Shown here: positions 25,960 through 36,076 of the stretch, piece after piece
Layout of the letters: each line of letters starts with the position of its first letter
Numbering within the stretch: position 1 is the stretch's first letter
DNA from: Rhizophagus clarus
Lineage: Eukaryota; Glomeromycota; Glomeromycetes; Glomerales; Glomeraceae
Reading direction: 5' to 3'
NCBI GenBank assembly: GCA_015698045.1
Contig: BLAL01000043.1
Span: 1,880,234 to 1,944,233 of the forward strand
DNA length: 64,000 nucleotides
Translations under genes and position numbers: made by a program
The notes under the pieces: generated by a model
The model's input: only the letters and a program-made list of their open reading frames with translations
Databases searched by the model: none
Told to the model about the DNA's origin: nothing

Positions 25960-26595
25960 TTATAGGTCACCTATTTTTTCTTCATCATCAATTTGTTGAG
26001 GAGGTTGAGGTGGTAATTGAGGTAAGTATTGTTGAGGTTGTTGAGAAGGTGATTGCGACCATTGGTATTCATGATGTGGCCATTGACGTTGCTGATTTTG
26101 TTGAGGTTGTTGAGGTTGTTGAGGCCATTGAGATAGAGGTGGTTGCGGCCATTGAAGTTGAGATTGTTGAGGTTGTTGAGGCCATTGAGATTGAGGTGGT
26201 TGCAGCCATTGAAATTAAGATTGTTGAGGTTGTTGAGGCCATTGAGATTGAGGTGGTTGTGACCATTAAAATTGATGAGGTTGAGATTGTTGAGGTTGTT
26301 GAGGCCATTGAGATTGAGGTGGTTGCGGCCATTGAAATTGAAATTGTTGAGGTTGTCGCGGCCACTGAAGTAGAGTTTGGGGTTGAAATTGTTGCGGTTG
26401 TTGAGATTGAGATTGTTGCGGTTGATGAGATTGAGGTTGTTGCGGTTGTTGAGATTGGGATTGTTGCAGCTGTTGAGGTTGTTGCAGCCATTGAGACTGA
26501 GGTTGTTGATATTGCGGTTGCGATGGCTGCCAATGTTTAATAAGAGAACCTTTTTTACGAATTCCTTGTTCTTTATCAAGATCTTGAGAAGACAT
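25960..26595 (-). pseudogene. Gln/Pro/Trp-repeat protein with two TAA codons in frame
   Basis: ATG at 26593-26595 opens MSSQDLDKEQGIRKKGSLIKHW followed by tandem Q-rich repeats built on QQPQQSQ, QPPQSQW and PQQPQQ. The frame runs 212 codons to TAA at 25960-25962 with the coherent end LPPQPPQQIDDEEKIGDL. It is interrupted at 26266-26268 and 26215-26217. The second lies in a repeat whose sister unit has CAACTT where this has TAATTT, so two C-to-T changes made it. Function unknown; low-complexity Gln-rich tails often aggregate or bind. Confidence 0.5.
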
Positions 26596-27010
26596 TTTAA
26601 TGATATCTCAATATAAAAAAAAAAAGAAATAATTGAATAAAAAAAAAAAAAAATTTTTTTTATCCCCTTTTTTTTTGCGTTGATCTTACCACATCATGAT
26701 CGAAAAAAATTAATCTTTTTCTTGCATCGTAATTATATCTATGATTAATATGATTAATTACGAAAAAAAAAAAATTCTTTTTGCCATTGATCTTATTACA
26801 TCATATGATACAGATTTTTTTAAGGAAAAAAAATATGATTAATATAATGATGGATATTGTGATTAAATCATGGCCAAGTAAAATTAATATTTTTCTCACA
26901 TTGTTACGATTAATTTTGAAAATAAGTTTCTTTTTTACCATTGATCTCAATAGATTTTCTAAGGAAAAAAATTTGATTAATATAATGATGGACATTGTGA
27001 TTATCGAGTA
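26596..27010. repeat. Repeated promoter-side segments of the MSSQ family
   Basis: Three variants of a block containing TTGATCTTACCACATCATGA occur at about 26,677, 26,784 and 26,940. A second block, TTGATTAATATAATGATGGA with following TTGTGATTA, appears at about 26,836 and 26,972. The same first block also sits upstream of the truncated paralogue near 23,440. Poly-A/T runs separate them. Confidence 0.55.
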
Positions 27011-28728
27011 AAAATTAATCTTTTTTTCAATTTTTTTTTTTTTTTTAAAAATTCTATATCGTGGTTATACCTATTACCAAAAAAAACTTTTTCTGCAAAA
27101 AAAGTTGTTTGCATTGATATCATAACACTACGAGTTATCTTTTCCTTGAACCTTCCCAAACATCTTAAGTCGTATAATTAATAATTAACCTCTCCTATAA
27201 ACAGAGAGCAACTTACTTTAATATAAATACGAATACAAAATACGTTAGTAATGAGAACGAAAAATAAATTCTTTGGGAAAAAAAGATTATTTAAAGCACT
27301 GAACTGAAAGGAATGATTTCTAGGATAGCGAGTGATTTGAACTAAGCCAAAGTTAGAAACAAGATAGTTTCGGTATCTTCAGGCGGTATGGATGAAGACA
27401 ATTCACGTATTAGCCCTTGTTCTACAATTGATTTTTATCAAACTCGCTCTACATTGATTATTTCAATTCTGTCTCAACCGATCTCCGGGGAAGAAGCAAA
27501 GTAGAAATCAAAGAATGGGAATCATGTATGGAAAAGGAACATCTTAAAAAGAAAGAGGCAACGATTCTGTGAGTTAGAAATATCTGAGTAGATGATTCAT
27601 GCTGAAGCTTCTCTTCTCTCATTTCATCACTGATGCTTTTTCTTATGCGCCTTATCCAAGAAAGCATCCATTTCCCTTTTCTTCGATGACTTGGTATTCT
27701 TGAACTGGTCTTATGCGCATATACTGTATAAAACTTCTGGTCAAATAATCGTAGTATTGCTTTAAATTCCTAATTAGCTAATTATACATGTGCATATTGC
27801 ATATTTTACCAAATTCTGTAGACCAATAAAAATCACAGTTTTGCACTGAGATTATCATTTAATCTCATTTGGATAAATTGTTTGTACTTGGCGTGAAGAA
27901 CAGGTTATACTGTACTAATTAAACTGGCTGGTACTTACAAAAAAGAGATCTTTTTTTCTGTTTTTTTTCTAATTATTATGCTTTTTTATTTCTATCTAAG
28001 GCTGTGTTTTATTGTGCCATTGATTTACTTATTATATGGCTATATTTATTTCACCATCAATCATCGCTTTGTGTAAAGCTATAGTTTGTGGTTATGCAAA
28101 TTTCCCACTGGCGCTTTCCCGGGTGTTTAATAGAATAATTGGTCGGCAAGTCATGTATAATGTATATTGATATAAAAGAATTTATTTTTTAGTTGTCTTT
28201 CCAGCGCAGATTACTAATGTATATTAATTTAATTGATGGTGTGTGACTAAACAAATATTAACGACAACTTTTCAAATAAAAAGGTATCCGTAATTAGACA
28301 ACTAAATAGGAACATCTCAGTGCTAGGATAAGCCTTGTTTAGAATAAGCCCAGCAATTCTGTACTGAGATTTTCGAATGATGTTTCCCATTTAGGATAGG
28401 CCCAACACTTCGCTAGTTGTATATAAATACCCCTAATTTTTCAAGAAAAATAAAGTTTTATAACGATTTCCCTTAATAACTTATTTTCACGTTCCTATTT
28501 TTTTTTTAAAAAAAAAGAAATAAAAATTTTAGAAAAAATCTTATTTTCACGTCCTTTTTTTTTTAAATAAATATGATTAAAAAAAAAATTTTCTCCTCCT
28601 ACCCGAAAGAACTTCGTTTTATCAAAAAAAAAAAAGAATTTTCTCTTTCTACCCGAAAGAACCTTTAAGTTTTATCAAAAAAAAAGTTCATACTCTTCCT
28701 TTTTAAAATAACGTGTCTTAATTTTAAT
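27011..28728. other. Intergenic region with a promoter-like or LTR-like segment
   Basis: No gene is recognised. Between 28,240 and 28,490 the sequence is less AT-biased and contains paired GGATAAGCC/GGATAGGCCCA words, a good TATA box (GTATATAAATACCCC at 28,420) and AATAAAG about 30 bases later. This organisation suits a Pol II promoter or a solo LTR; I found no second LTR in the window. Two TTATTTTCACGT words (28,481 and 28,540) follow. Confidence 0.35.
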
Positions 28729-29447
28729 ATGCCTGATAACATTGATAACACTACTATTATCGACAATAATAATGAAGTTAGCGATGATTTTTATATAATT
28801 GATAACCCGAACGCGATTAAAGATATATTAAGTATATCTGTTAATCATTCTATAACAATAAAGAATAATTCTAGTACAATTCAAATGTTAATTACAATAC
28901 TCCAAGGTAAGTTAACACTATGTTTTTTTGGGTGCATTGATGCTGTATATGGCTCTATCAGGTTACTGATACTGTATGTTTTGATACTGACTAACAATAT
29001 AAGAACGACTTACCGCTGCTTCATCTACTATCTCTTCTCCTATTGTCTCTACTCTCTACTTCTCCTCTTAATGTTTCTACTATTGCCTCTCCTTCTCCTC
29101 CGGTCTCAACATACGGATCCTTGTCAGATTCAATTTTATCTTTAAGCTCTTCGCTACCCTTAGACTCTTCAGTAACCTCATCATCAATAACTCCCTTAAC
29201 GACTTTAATTTTGTCGATCTCACCAATTTCCTCAATCTCCCCAATTTTCTCGAACCCGCCAATTTCTTCGAACCCAGCTCCCGGTTCAAATTTAAATTTT
29301 ATATGCACGTCGGAGGGGGTCGCTTTATCTAGCAGGACAAATTGGATTGTGCCTATCGGCTCATATAAAGATCTGTATTACTTATGTGAATATTACGGGC
29401 ATGGTTTTAATACCTGCCTGAATATTCAGCAAAATTACCGGAGATGA
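28729..29447 (+). CDS. Hypothetical Asn/Ser/Thr-rich protein, possibly retroelement-derived
   Basis: ATG at 28729 starts MPDNIDNTTIIDNNNEVSDD and the frame is coherent to about 28,904, where a GTAAGT donor follows ATACTCCAAG. A second open stretch, entered at about 29,006 after an AG, is Leu/Ser/Thr/Pro-rich (SPISSISPIFSNPPISSNP). It ends with YLCEYYGHGFNTC before TGA at 29445, which faintly recalls a CCHC zinc knuckle with one cysteine missing. A TATA box lies about 300 bp upstream. I cannot name the family. It could be a degraded gag-like ORF. Confidence 0.3.
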
Positions 29448-29599
29448 TGCTGCAGGTGTTAGATCAGTCTGCACGAGTCAAAAGATTGCCATTTACGAAG
29501 AGGTGAAAAGGTACCTATTCCATTTAAAAAGAATTTTTTAAAGCCGGCCAATTTAATCAAATTTTTTGGAAGAATTGAGGAATAAGTTTTTTTTTAATT

Positions 29600-29765
29600 C
29601 ATTTCTGGTCGCCTTGGTGGCGAATTTTTTATTCTATGTAATTTGTTTGGTCCGCCTGGTGGCGGGTTTTTTTTCTGGTTCGTCTGGTGACAAGTTTTTT
29701 TTCTGGTTCACCTTGTGGCGTAAAGGTTTCTGGTTCGCCTGGTGGCGTGTTCTTTTTTTGTTTTG
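29600..29765. repeat. Hairpin-forming minisatellite (CGCC-TGGT-GGCG units)
   Basis: Five spaced copies of GGTTCGCCTGGTGGCG-like units (about 29,608, 29,650, 29,677, 29,707 and 29,731) are separated by T-rich spacers, a period of roughly 25-40 bp. The core CGCC TGGT GGCG is a perfect four-base stem with a TGGT loop in the best copies. Confidence 0.65.
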
Positions 29766-30083
29766 ATATTTTTTTATAATAATAATAAATAATAATGCAT
29801 TTTATCAATCACACTGGCACTAAATAAAATTTATTAAGACATTTTTTGAATATTATCTTGAATGCCAAATTGATATGATGATAATGTTAAATTCATATTG
29901 CAGAAAATATAAAAAAAAATTGTTCAATATGGAAGTCAGTAATTTGATGGCTGTTTAAAAATCTAAGGTCTCTGTTAAGATTGTTTGTTTCTTTACTATA
30001 AAAATGCTGATCAATAACTTTTAGTTCAGTAAAATTATTAATTTGTATAATAAATTCCTTTTATTCAGCAATAAATTTTGAAG
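29766..30083. other. AT-rich spacer
   Basis: No coding or repeat signal is recognised between the hairpin minisatellite and the mariner remnant. Confidence 0.35.
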
Positions 30084-30431
30084 TTCAAATAATTTTGACA
30101 TTTAATTTTAATTTATAAATATCCAGATGTTCAAAGCACGCCTTAGCAAAATTTTTGCCAATTGTCATACAACTGAAATTTAACGTGTCTACTGGATTTT
30201 CTACAGATTCTACCCAATCACGATGTTGTCATAAAAAATTTTTAATATAAAAAAATGCTTGCTCAATCTGTAAACAATAAATTTTTAAATAATGGAAGAT
30301 TAAATTCTTACGGGATTATAATCGGGAGAATAAGATGGCAAAAACTCAAGTCGTATTCCTTTCTCCTCACAAATATTCTGCAAACGCTGACTTTTATGTA
30401 TAGATACATTATCTAAAATTAAAACGCTATA
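30084..30431 (-). pseudogene. 3' remnant of a Tc1/mariner (DDE) transposase gene
   Basis: Two exons on the minus strand encode the end of a DDE transposase: VLILDNVSIHKSQRL...CEEKGIRLEFLPSYSPDYNP, then after a GTAAGA intron IEQAFFYIKNFL and a helical tail. LDN with the following SPDYNPIE supplies the second and third catalytic acids of the Tc1/IS630 family. TGA at 30229-30231 interrupts the second exon. It sits where RQ would suit, so CGA-to-TGA is likely. No upstream catalytic half is found. Confidence 0.75.
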
Positions 30432-30707
30432 CTAGTTATTTAACTAAATAAAATATTAAATAAAAATATTTATTATAGTCTATGTGGTTTTATATTTCGC
30501 TTCGAAAAATGGTAAACAAGTTGGGAAGAAAAAGAGATGGTTAACGCGGCACAATAAAAATCAATAAAATCTACGTACAATGTGAAATCAGGTCACATGA
30601 ATTATTAGCAGAGTGGTGGCGCTATGATATATTGTAATCTTTATTATCATAAAGGAATAAAAAACATATCAATGCTATCACAGTCTTTTATGTGATATGT
30701 ACTGTAT
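30432..30707. other. Spacer between mariner remnant and hypothetical gene
   Basis: AT-rich sequence with no recognised feature. The N-terminal half of the mariner transposase would be expected here but is absent. Confidence 0.35.
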
Positions 30708-32278
30708 TTATGAAAAAAGATGGAGTTTTAAAGAGCTAGCAATGTTTCTTCTGTTACGGGAAGGAATTTCTAGATCTTCTGTAATAACATCTAACTCCTT
30801 AACCTTTTCTTTGATATTTGCGCTTTCAGTTTCAACCCAGACTATTTTGAAGCATTTTCTGGAGAATTCTATTAATTTATCTAGTGAAGTTTCTGATAAT
30901 TTTGTAAAATTGATGGCTGAAACGTATCGGCTTAAGATTCTCTTTAAAACCACCTCACGTGATATGAAATTGTTTACTTCCTCGTCGGTAGGATCTGAAC
31001 TTTCCGTATATCCACTTTAATAGAAAAAAAATTTAAATCATTAAATCATTGTAATAAAACAACAACATAACGATATGAACGTATCGATCACCTTTCTACA
31101 TTTTGTCAAAATTCTTTTACTAATGTTGAAAGTACATTTTTCAATTGATATCGATAGTTGGAAAATGATTTATGATATCGTTCGTTAATTGACTTCGCCA
31201 CGCTTTGATAAGCATCATGCCCAAAAATTTTTTGTGTTATTTTATTAAACGCATGATCGGGCAGATTTCTAGTTTGCAAAAAAAGGCATTTCATTTCTTC
31301 GTCAATAAGACGATAATTATCCTAAACAGCAATAATATCAATAATACATAATACATCAGTAATTCTGTGTAATAACGATTGTTCTTAATTGGTAAGAATG
31401 TAACAACCAAAATAAGAAATGGATTTTACGTTGTCAGATGGTGACGAAGTCGAGGTGGTTAGTGACAAATTTGTTGATGGCTGCTTCGTCGAGGCATCAA
31501 GCATTTTGTTTGCCAGATGTAGTACACTTGGATGTAAGACCAACCAATTGCAAATTTGCAATTGATTGGTCATTGCGCCAAATTGAACTGGAATTTCTTC
31601 TTCACTCTCTAGAAGTAATATTAAATGAGAATAAAATTATATTCATTAATTATGTTCAGATTTTATGTTTTTATCACTTTCATCATTTTCATTTTCTTCT
31701 TGTTCTTTATCTTTCTCTCTCCTATCCCTCTCTCTTCTCTCTTTCTCTCTTCTCTCTTTCTCTTTTCTCTCTTTCTCTTTTCTTTCTTTCTCTCTTCTCT
31801 CTTTATCTCTCCTCTCCATCTCTTTCTTCTCATTTTCTCTTCTTTCTTTTTCAATATTTCTTTCTTCTTGCTCTGGAAGCATATCTTCATTATAACGAAG
31901 TAAATTTAGTTTTAAATAAATTCGCAGAAATATCATTTCAATTGAATAATAAAACAATTATTATAACGTATTTACCCAAAATAATTCTTTCAATATCATC
32001 ATCTTGTCTATTATTACCTTCTCCAATATCTACATCTTGTCCATGTAAATTATCTTGTTCATGTTCATTTCCTTCCTCTCTCTTTTCATCTCTTTCCTTA
32101 TTATAATCATGTGAAGAGTTGGCAACATATGTACGAATAGTTTTTGTAGTCTTTGCAGCTTTTGTTGCCTTGTCTTTTAGGTATCATTATAATAGTATTA
32201 GGCGCAATTACTATATAAATTTTAAATCAAAAATATAATATTATTACCTTTTTCTGTTACTCCTCTGCGTTTAGTCAT
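30708..32278 (-). pseudogene. Hypothetical multi-exon gene with KER-rich charged region and one in-frame TGA
   Basis: The minus strand gives a chain of spliced exons. The 5' exons (MTKRRGVTEK, then DKATKAAKTTKTIRTYVANSS) start at 32278. A long Lys/Glu/Arg helix follows (REKERKEKERKEKERREKER, about 31,890-31,680), then VQFGAMTNQLQICNWL...STSSPSDN, and DNYRLIDEEMKCLFLQTRN with LPDHAFNKITQKIFGHDAYQ. The final exon is GYTESSDPTDEEVNNFISRE to LHLFS, TAA at 30708. Phases match at each junction. TGA at 31106-31108 sits inside LVKEF-stop-QNVES. I do not recognise the family. The charged single helix suggests a structural or nucleic-acid-associated protein. Antisense reading frames here are shadows. 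Confidence 0.5.
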
Positions 32279-32556
32279 GATGTCTATTATTACCTTCTCC
32301 AATATCTACATCTTGTCTATGTAAATTATCTTGTTTATGTTCACTTCCTTCCTCTCTCCTTTCATCTCTTTCCTTATTATAATCACGTGAAGAGTTGGCA
32401 ACATATATACGAATAGTTTTTGTAGTCTTTGCAGCTTTTGTTGCCTTGTCTTTTAGGTATCATTATAATAGTATTAGGCGCAATTACTATATAAATTTTA
32501 AATCAAAAATATAATATTATTACCTTTTTCTGTTACTCCTCTGCATTTAGTCATGA
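32005..32556. repeat. 276-bp tandem duplication covering the 5' exons of the hypothetical gene
   Basis: Bases 32005-32280 and 32281-32556 are near-identical copies. Each has an ATG (32278 and 32554, 276 bp apart), the short first exon, its intron and most of exon 2 on the minus strand. The few differences are base changes (for example MTKCRG versus MTKRRG and SSRDY versus SSHDY). The outer copy reads through and ends at a TGA after RHHD. Confidence 0.9.
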
Positions 32557-32579
32557 TAAACAAACAAGATAGTACTTAT

Positions 32580-34240
32580 CGGTATTGTGCTAGTAGCAAC
32601 GTAAAGAAATAGGTGATTCGTCACGTAAAGAAATAGGTGATTCCTGACAAAACGAATACAGCATCATCTTTATTTATTTATAGAGATTTCTCCTAATATT
32701 AAGAAAAAATTACATCGTGACCGCAGCACATAAAAGGAAATTGGGTTAGCATTCTCGAAAAAAACGTTCATGGTTATATTAAATCTTGGATAGTTGATCA
32801 GAAGAATTTGTTAATGGTTACATCGATTCTTTATGACGAAAATTTTGGGAAAATTTGACGTCTTAACGGTTACATGTAAAGAAATTATATATGAGTATCG
32901 TAACTGTAGAACATAAACGGAAATTTGGCCAACAAAATTTTCAAATTATTGGAATAATTGATCGGGAAAATCCTTAATAGGTATATTAGCTCTTTGTCCA
33001 CAGAACATTAATGGTAATTTCGAGCAATATTAACGGTTACAAGTAAAGAAACTTTATATGAATATCGTGATCGCAGGACATAAACAGATTTTCGGAATAA
33101 TTGATCAGGAGAAAAAATTTGTTAATGGTTACATAATCAGGATTGAAGAATTATACTGTACGTACTATATTATGCTATCCTAATACTTAAATAGAGTACA
33201 TTTTTTTCATATGTTTAATATATTATATATTTATTTTAATAATTAGGATTGTTCTTTTAATCTAATCTAAATAGAAAAAATATTATATTAAATATTTAAC
33301 AGTGCAATATTAATGCAATGTTTACAGTACATTGATGAAATTTTGGGCAATGGAAAAATTGCGATTACATGTAAGGTGATCGCAGGATATAAATAGAAAT
33401 TTAGATCAAGAAAAATTTTGTCAACAGTTCTGTTGATTCTTTATCTGCAAAAGATCTTTATCTGCAGCACATTTGTGGAATCTAGGGTAATGATCTGAAA
33501 AATTTGGCATGAATATCGTGGTCGCAATAAATAAATAGAAATTTAGATCAATAATTGACCAGAAAAAAATTGTTAATGATTACATTGATTTTTTATCTGC
33601 AGCGCATTGATAGAATTCAGGGGTAATCTAAAAAATTTGACGTGAATATCGTGATCGCAGGACATAAACGGATTTTTGGGATAATTGATCAGGAAAAAAA
33701 TTTGTTAATGGTTACATAATCAGGGTTGAAGAATTATACTGTACGTACTATATTATGCTGTCCTAATACTTAAATAGAATACATTTTTTCATAAGTTTAA
33801 TATATTATATATTTATTTTAATAATTAGGATTGATAATAAATTATTAACTATTCTTTTAATCTTAATAGAAAAAATATTATATTAAATATTTAACAATGC
33901 AATATTAGTGCAATGTAAAGTAAATTGATGAAATTTTGGGAAATGGAAAAATTGCGATTACATGTAAGGTGATCGCAGGACATGAACAGAAATTTAGATC
34001 AAAAAATTGATCAGAAAAAAATTTTGTCAACAGTTCTGTTGATTCTTTATCTGCAAAAGATCTTTATCTGCAGCACATTGGTGGAATCTAGGGTAATGAT
34101 CTGAAAAATTTGACATGAATATCGTGGTTGCAATAAATAAATGGAAATTTAGATCAATAATTGATCAGGAGAAAAAATTGTTAATGGTTACATTGATTTT
34201 TATCTGCAGCGCATTGACAGAATTTGTTACATTAGTTCTC
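32580..34240. repeat. Satellite-like array, forward arm
   Basis: Variants of a unit recur. They contain AATATCGTGATCGCAGGACATAAACGGAAATTT-type sequence (in pieces), TTGATCAGGA, GTTAATGGTTACAT, TTTATCTGCAGCGCATTGA and GGTTACATGTAAAGAAA. Within it 33061-33620 and 33645-34228 form a larger direct duplication of nearly 600 bp. No ORF is supported. Confidence 0.7.
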
Positions 34241-34492
34241 TATCTCGGAATTATGTAATGAAGTTTTAAAAAAAACTTTTCAAGTTGTTGACCCAAATTT
34301 CCTTTTATATAGTGCAGTCATGATATCACAGTCGTAATATTATAAAAAAATTTACTTTGTGCTTTTTTCCCAAAGAATTCAATTAATATTTTTTTTAAAG
34401 CTTGACTGTCCATATCTTATCAGTTACATATAAAAATACCACATCTCAGATCAGAGTTTTTAGATTTCTAATAAAAAAAAGATAGAAAGAAA

Positions 34493-34756
34493 ATGTCCTC
34501 TCCCAAACCTAGTAGAGAAGAAACAGGTATAAAAAAAAAATACCTGGTATATTAATTCATTAAATAACGTATGATAATATTCAAATAGTTTCTTTCATAT
34601 ATAGATAATATGATATTGATCTCGCTAGACGATCTAATAAAAGAACAAACCTGATCGAACGATCTTCTCCAGACCAACATTAAAAAGAAACAGAAATGTC
34701 TGTCTCATAACAACCAAGCGAAGACCATGGGAGACTGGGCTCAGATAGTGAAAAAA
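34493..34756 (+). pseudogene. Short degraded two-exon gene fragment (MSSPKPSREET...)
   Basis: Exon 1 starts ATG at 34493 and reads MSSPKPSREET before a GTATAA donor. A second segment after AG at about 34,604 reads DIDLARRSNKRTNLIERSSP then QPSEDHGRLGSDSEK and ends at a GTATGA donor. The second frame carries two TAA codons where CAA would fit, and it is not in phase with exon 1. I recognise this only as a likely repeat-family gene start. It lies exactly between satellite arms of opposite orientation. Confidence 0.4.
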
Positions 34757-35039
34757 GTATGATCATTTGATTCTTTAATATTTTGTGATAATTTGAAATA
34801 TTTAACACTTTAAAATTATTTGTTAGAATTGATATTGCCATTATATGAAATTAATATCTCATTACAATACCGCACAATATTATATCCACCTTCTTTTCAA
34901 TTTATTTCAATAAAAAAATAAATCTTATGTAATTTTATAATTGTATATATCTGTAAAGCTCACAACTAGTGATTTTATCATAATAATTGATTGTAATAAT
35001 TTAAAATCATAAAAATCAAAATTTCATATAAACTGGAAC
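34757..35039. other. AT-rich spacer between satellite arms
   Basis: No gene or defined repeat is recognised here. Confidence 0.3.
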
Positions 35040-35910
35040 ACGAATTGCTAACAATTTTTTTCTGATCATTTGTCTTGTCTAAATGTGCTGCGATCACGAT
35101 ATTCTTAAAATGTAATGTCAATTTTTCAGAAAAGCTTTGTTAACCAAATTTCCGTTATGTCCAGCAGCCTATATAAATTTCTTTACATGTAATCGTCAAA
35201 ACATCAATCCTAAATTCAAGAGCTTTGTTAACCCAAATTTCTATAGTTACGATGTTGTTCATTATATAATTCATTAGTTAATATAACTAACTATTAACGA
35301 ATTTTTTTTCCGATCAATTATCCCAAAATTCGATGATCTAAATTTCTGCTTATGTCCTGCGGTCATAATATTCATATAAATTCCTTTATATATAAGTGTT
35401 AAAGAAGTCAACTCTTCAGATCATTGCCTCAAAACTTCGTTAATGCATTGTAAGTAAAGAACCAATGTAGCCATTAAGAAAATTTCTGATCAATTCAAAT
35501 TTCCGTTTATGTCCTGCGGTCACAATATTCATACAAAATTTCTTTACATATCGATTTTCCCAAAATTTAAGAAATTAGTAATCTAAATTTCCGTTTATGT
35601 TCTGCAGTCACGCACGATATTCATACAAAATTTCTTTGCATGTAACTGTTGTTAACACGTCAATTTTAGATCATTTTCCCCAAGATTTCCATTAATGTAC
35701 TGTGATCCAAGAACTAATGTAACCATTGACAATTTTTTTTTCTTGAAATTTCAATATAAATTTCCGTTTATAAATTTCCGTTTATGTCCTGCGGTCACGA
35801 TTTCATACAAAATTTCTTTACATGTAACCAGATCATTGCCCAAAATTTCTGTTAATGAGAAATTTGTTAACCCAAAATTTCTGTTTATGTGCTGCGGTCA
35901 CGATACTATG
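35040..35910. repeat. Satellite-like array, reverse arm
   Basis: The same satellite as at 32,580-34,240 appears in reverse complement: repeated AAATTTCCGTTTATGTCCTG, GCGGTCACGATATTCAT, ATTTCTTTACATGTAAC and GTTAATGCATTG words at a spacing of roughly 110-130 bp. The unit TTTATGTCCTGCGGTCACGA recurs near 35,505, 35,785 and (variants) 35,595 and 35,885. Confidence 0.7.
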
Positions 35911-36076
35911 ATTTCCAATTAAAGATATTATAAAAGCAGTTAATGAATTAAATACACAAACGCGCATGGATATTTTTTAAATTTACTCATTTTATTATTC
36001 CTTATTATAATTATTATCATAGCCATATTACGAAATAAACCTCGAAAAGTGAATATTGCTACATTACCTTTTCGTA

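Noticed and set aside
26010-26540. Long plus-strand frame rich in Val/Glu/Ile and a minus-strand Thr/Ser frame
   Set aside because: Both are out-of-frame shadows of the Gln-rich tandem repeat on the minus strand; only that frame has a natural start and a coherent end.
27363-27507. Plus-strand frame starting MDEDNSRISPC
   Set aside because: About 40 codons with no recognised similarity, splice context or repeat relation; not enough to call a gene.
31438-32106. 222-codon plus-strand frame rich in Leu/Ser/Phe
   Set aside because: It is antisense to the Lys/Glu/Arg repeat and the spliced minus-strand gene; its composition is simply the reverse of GAA/AGA repeats.
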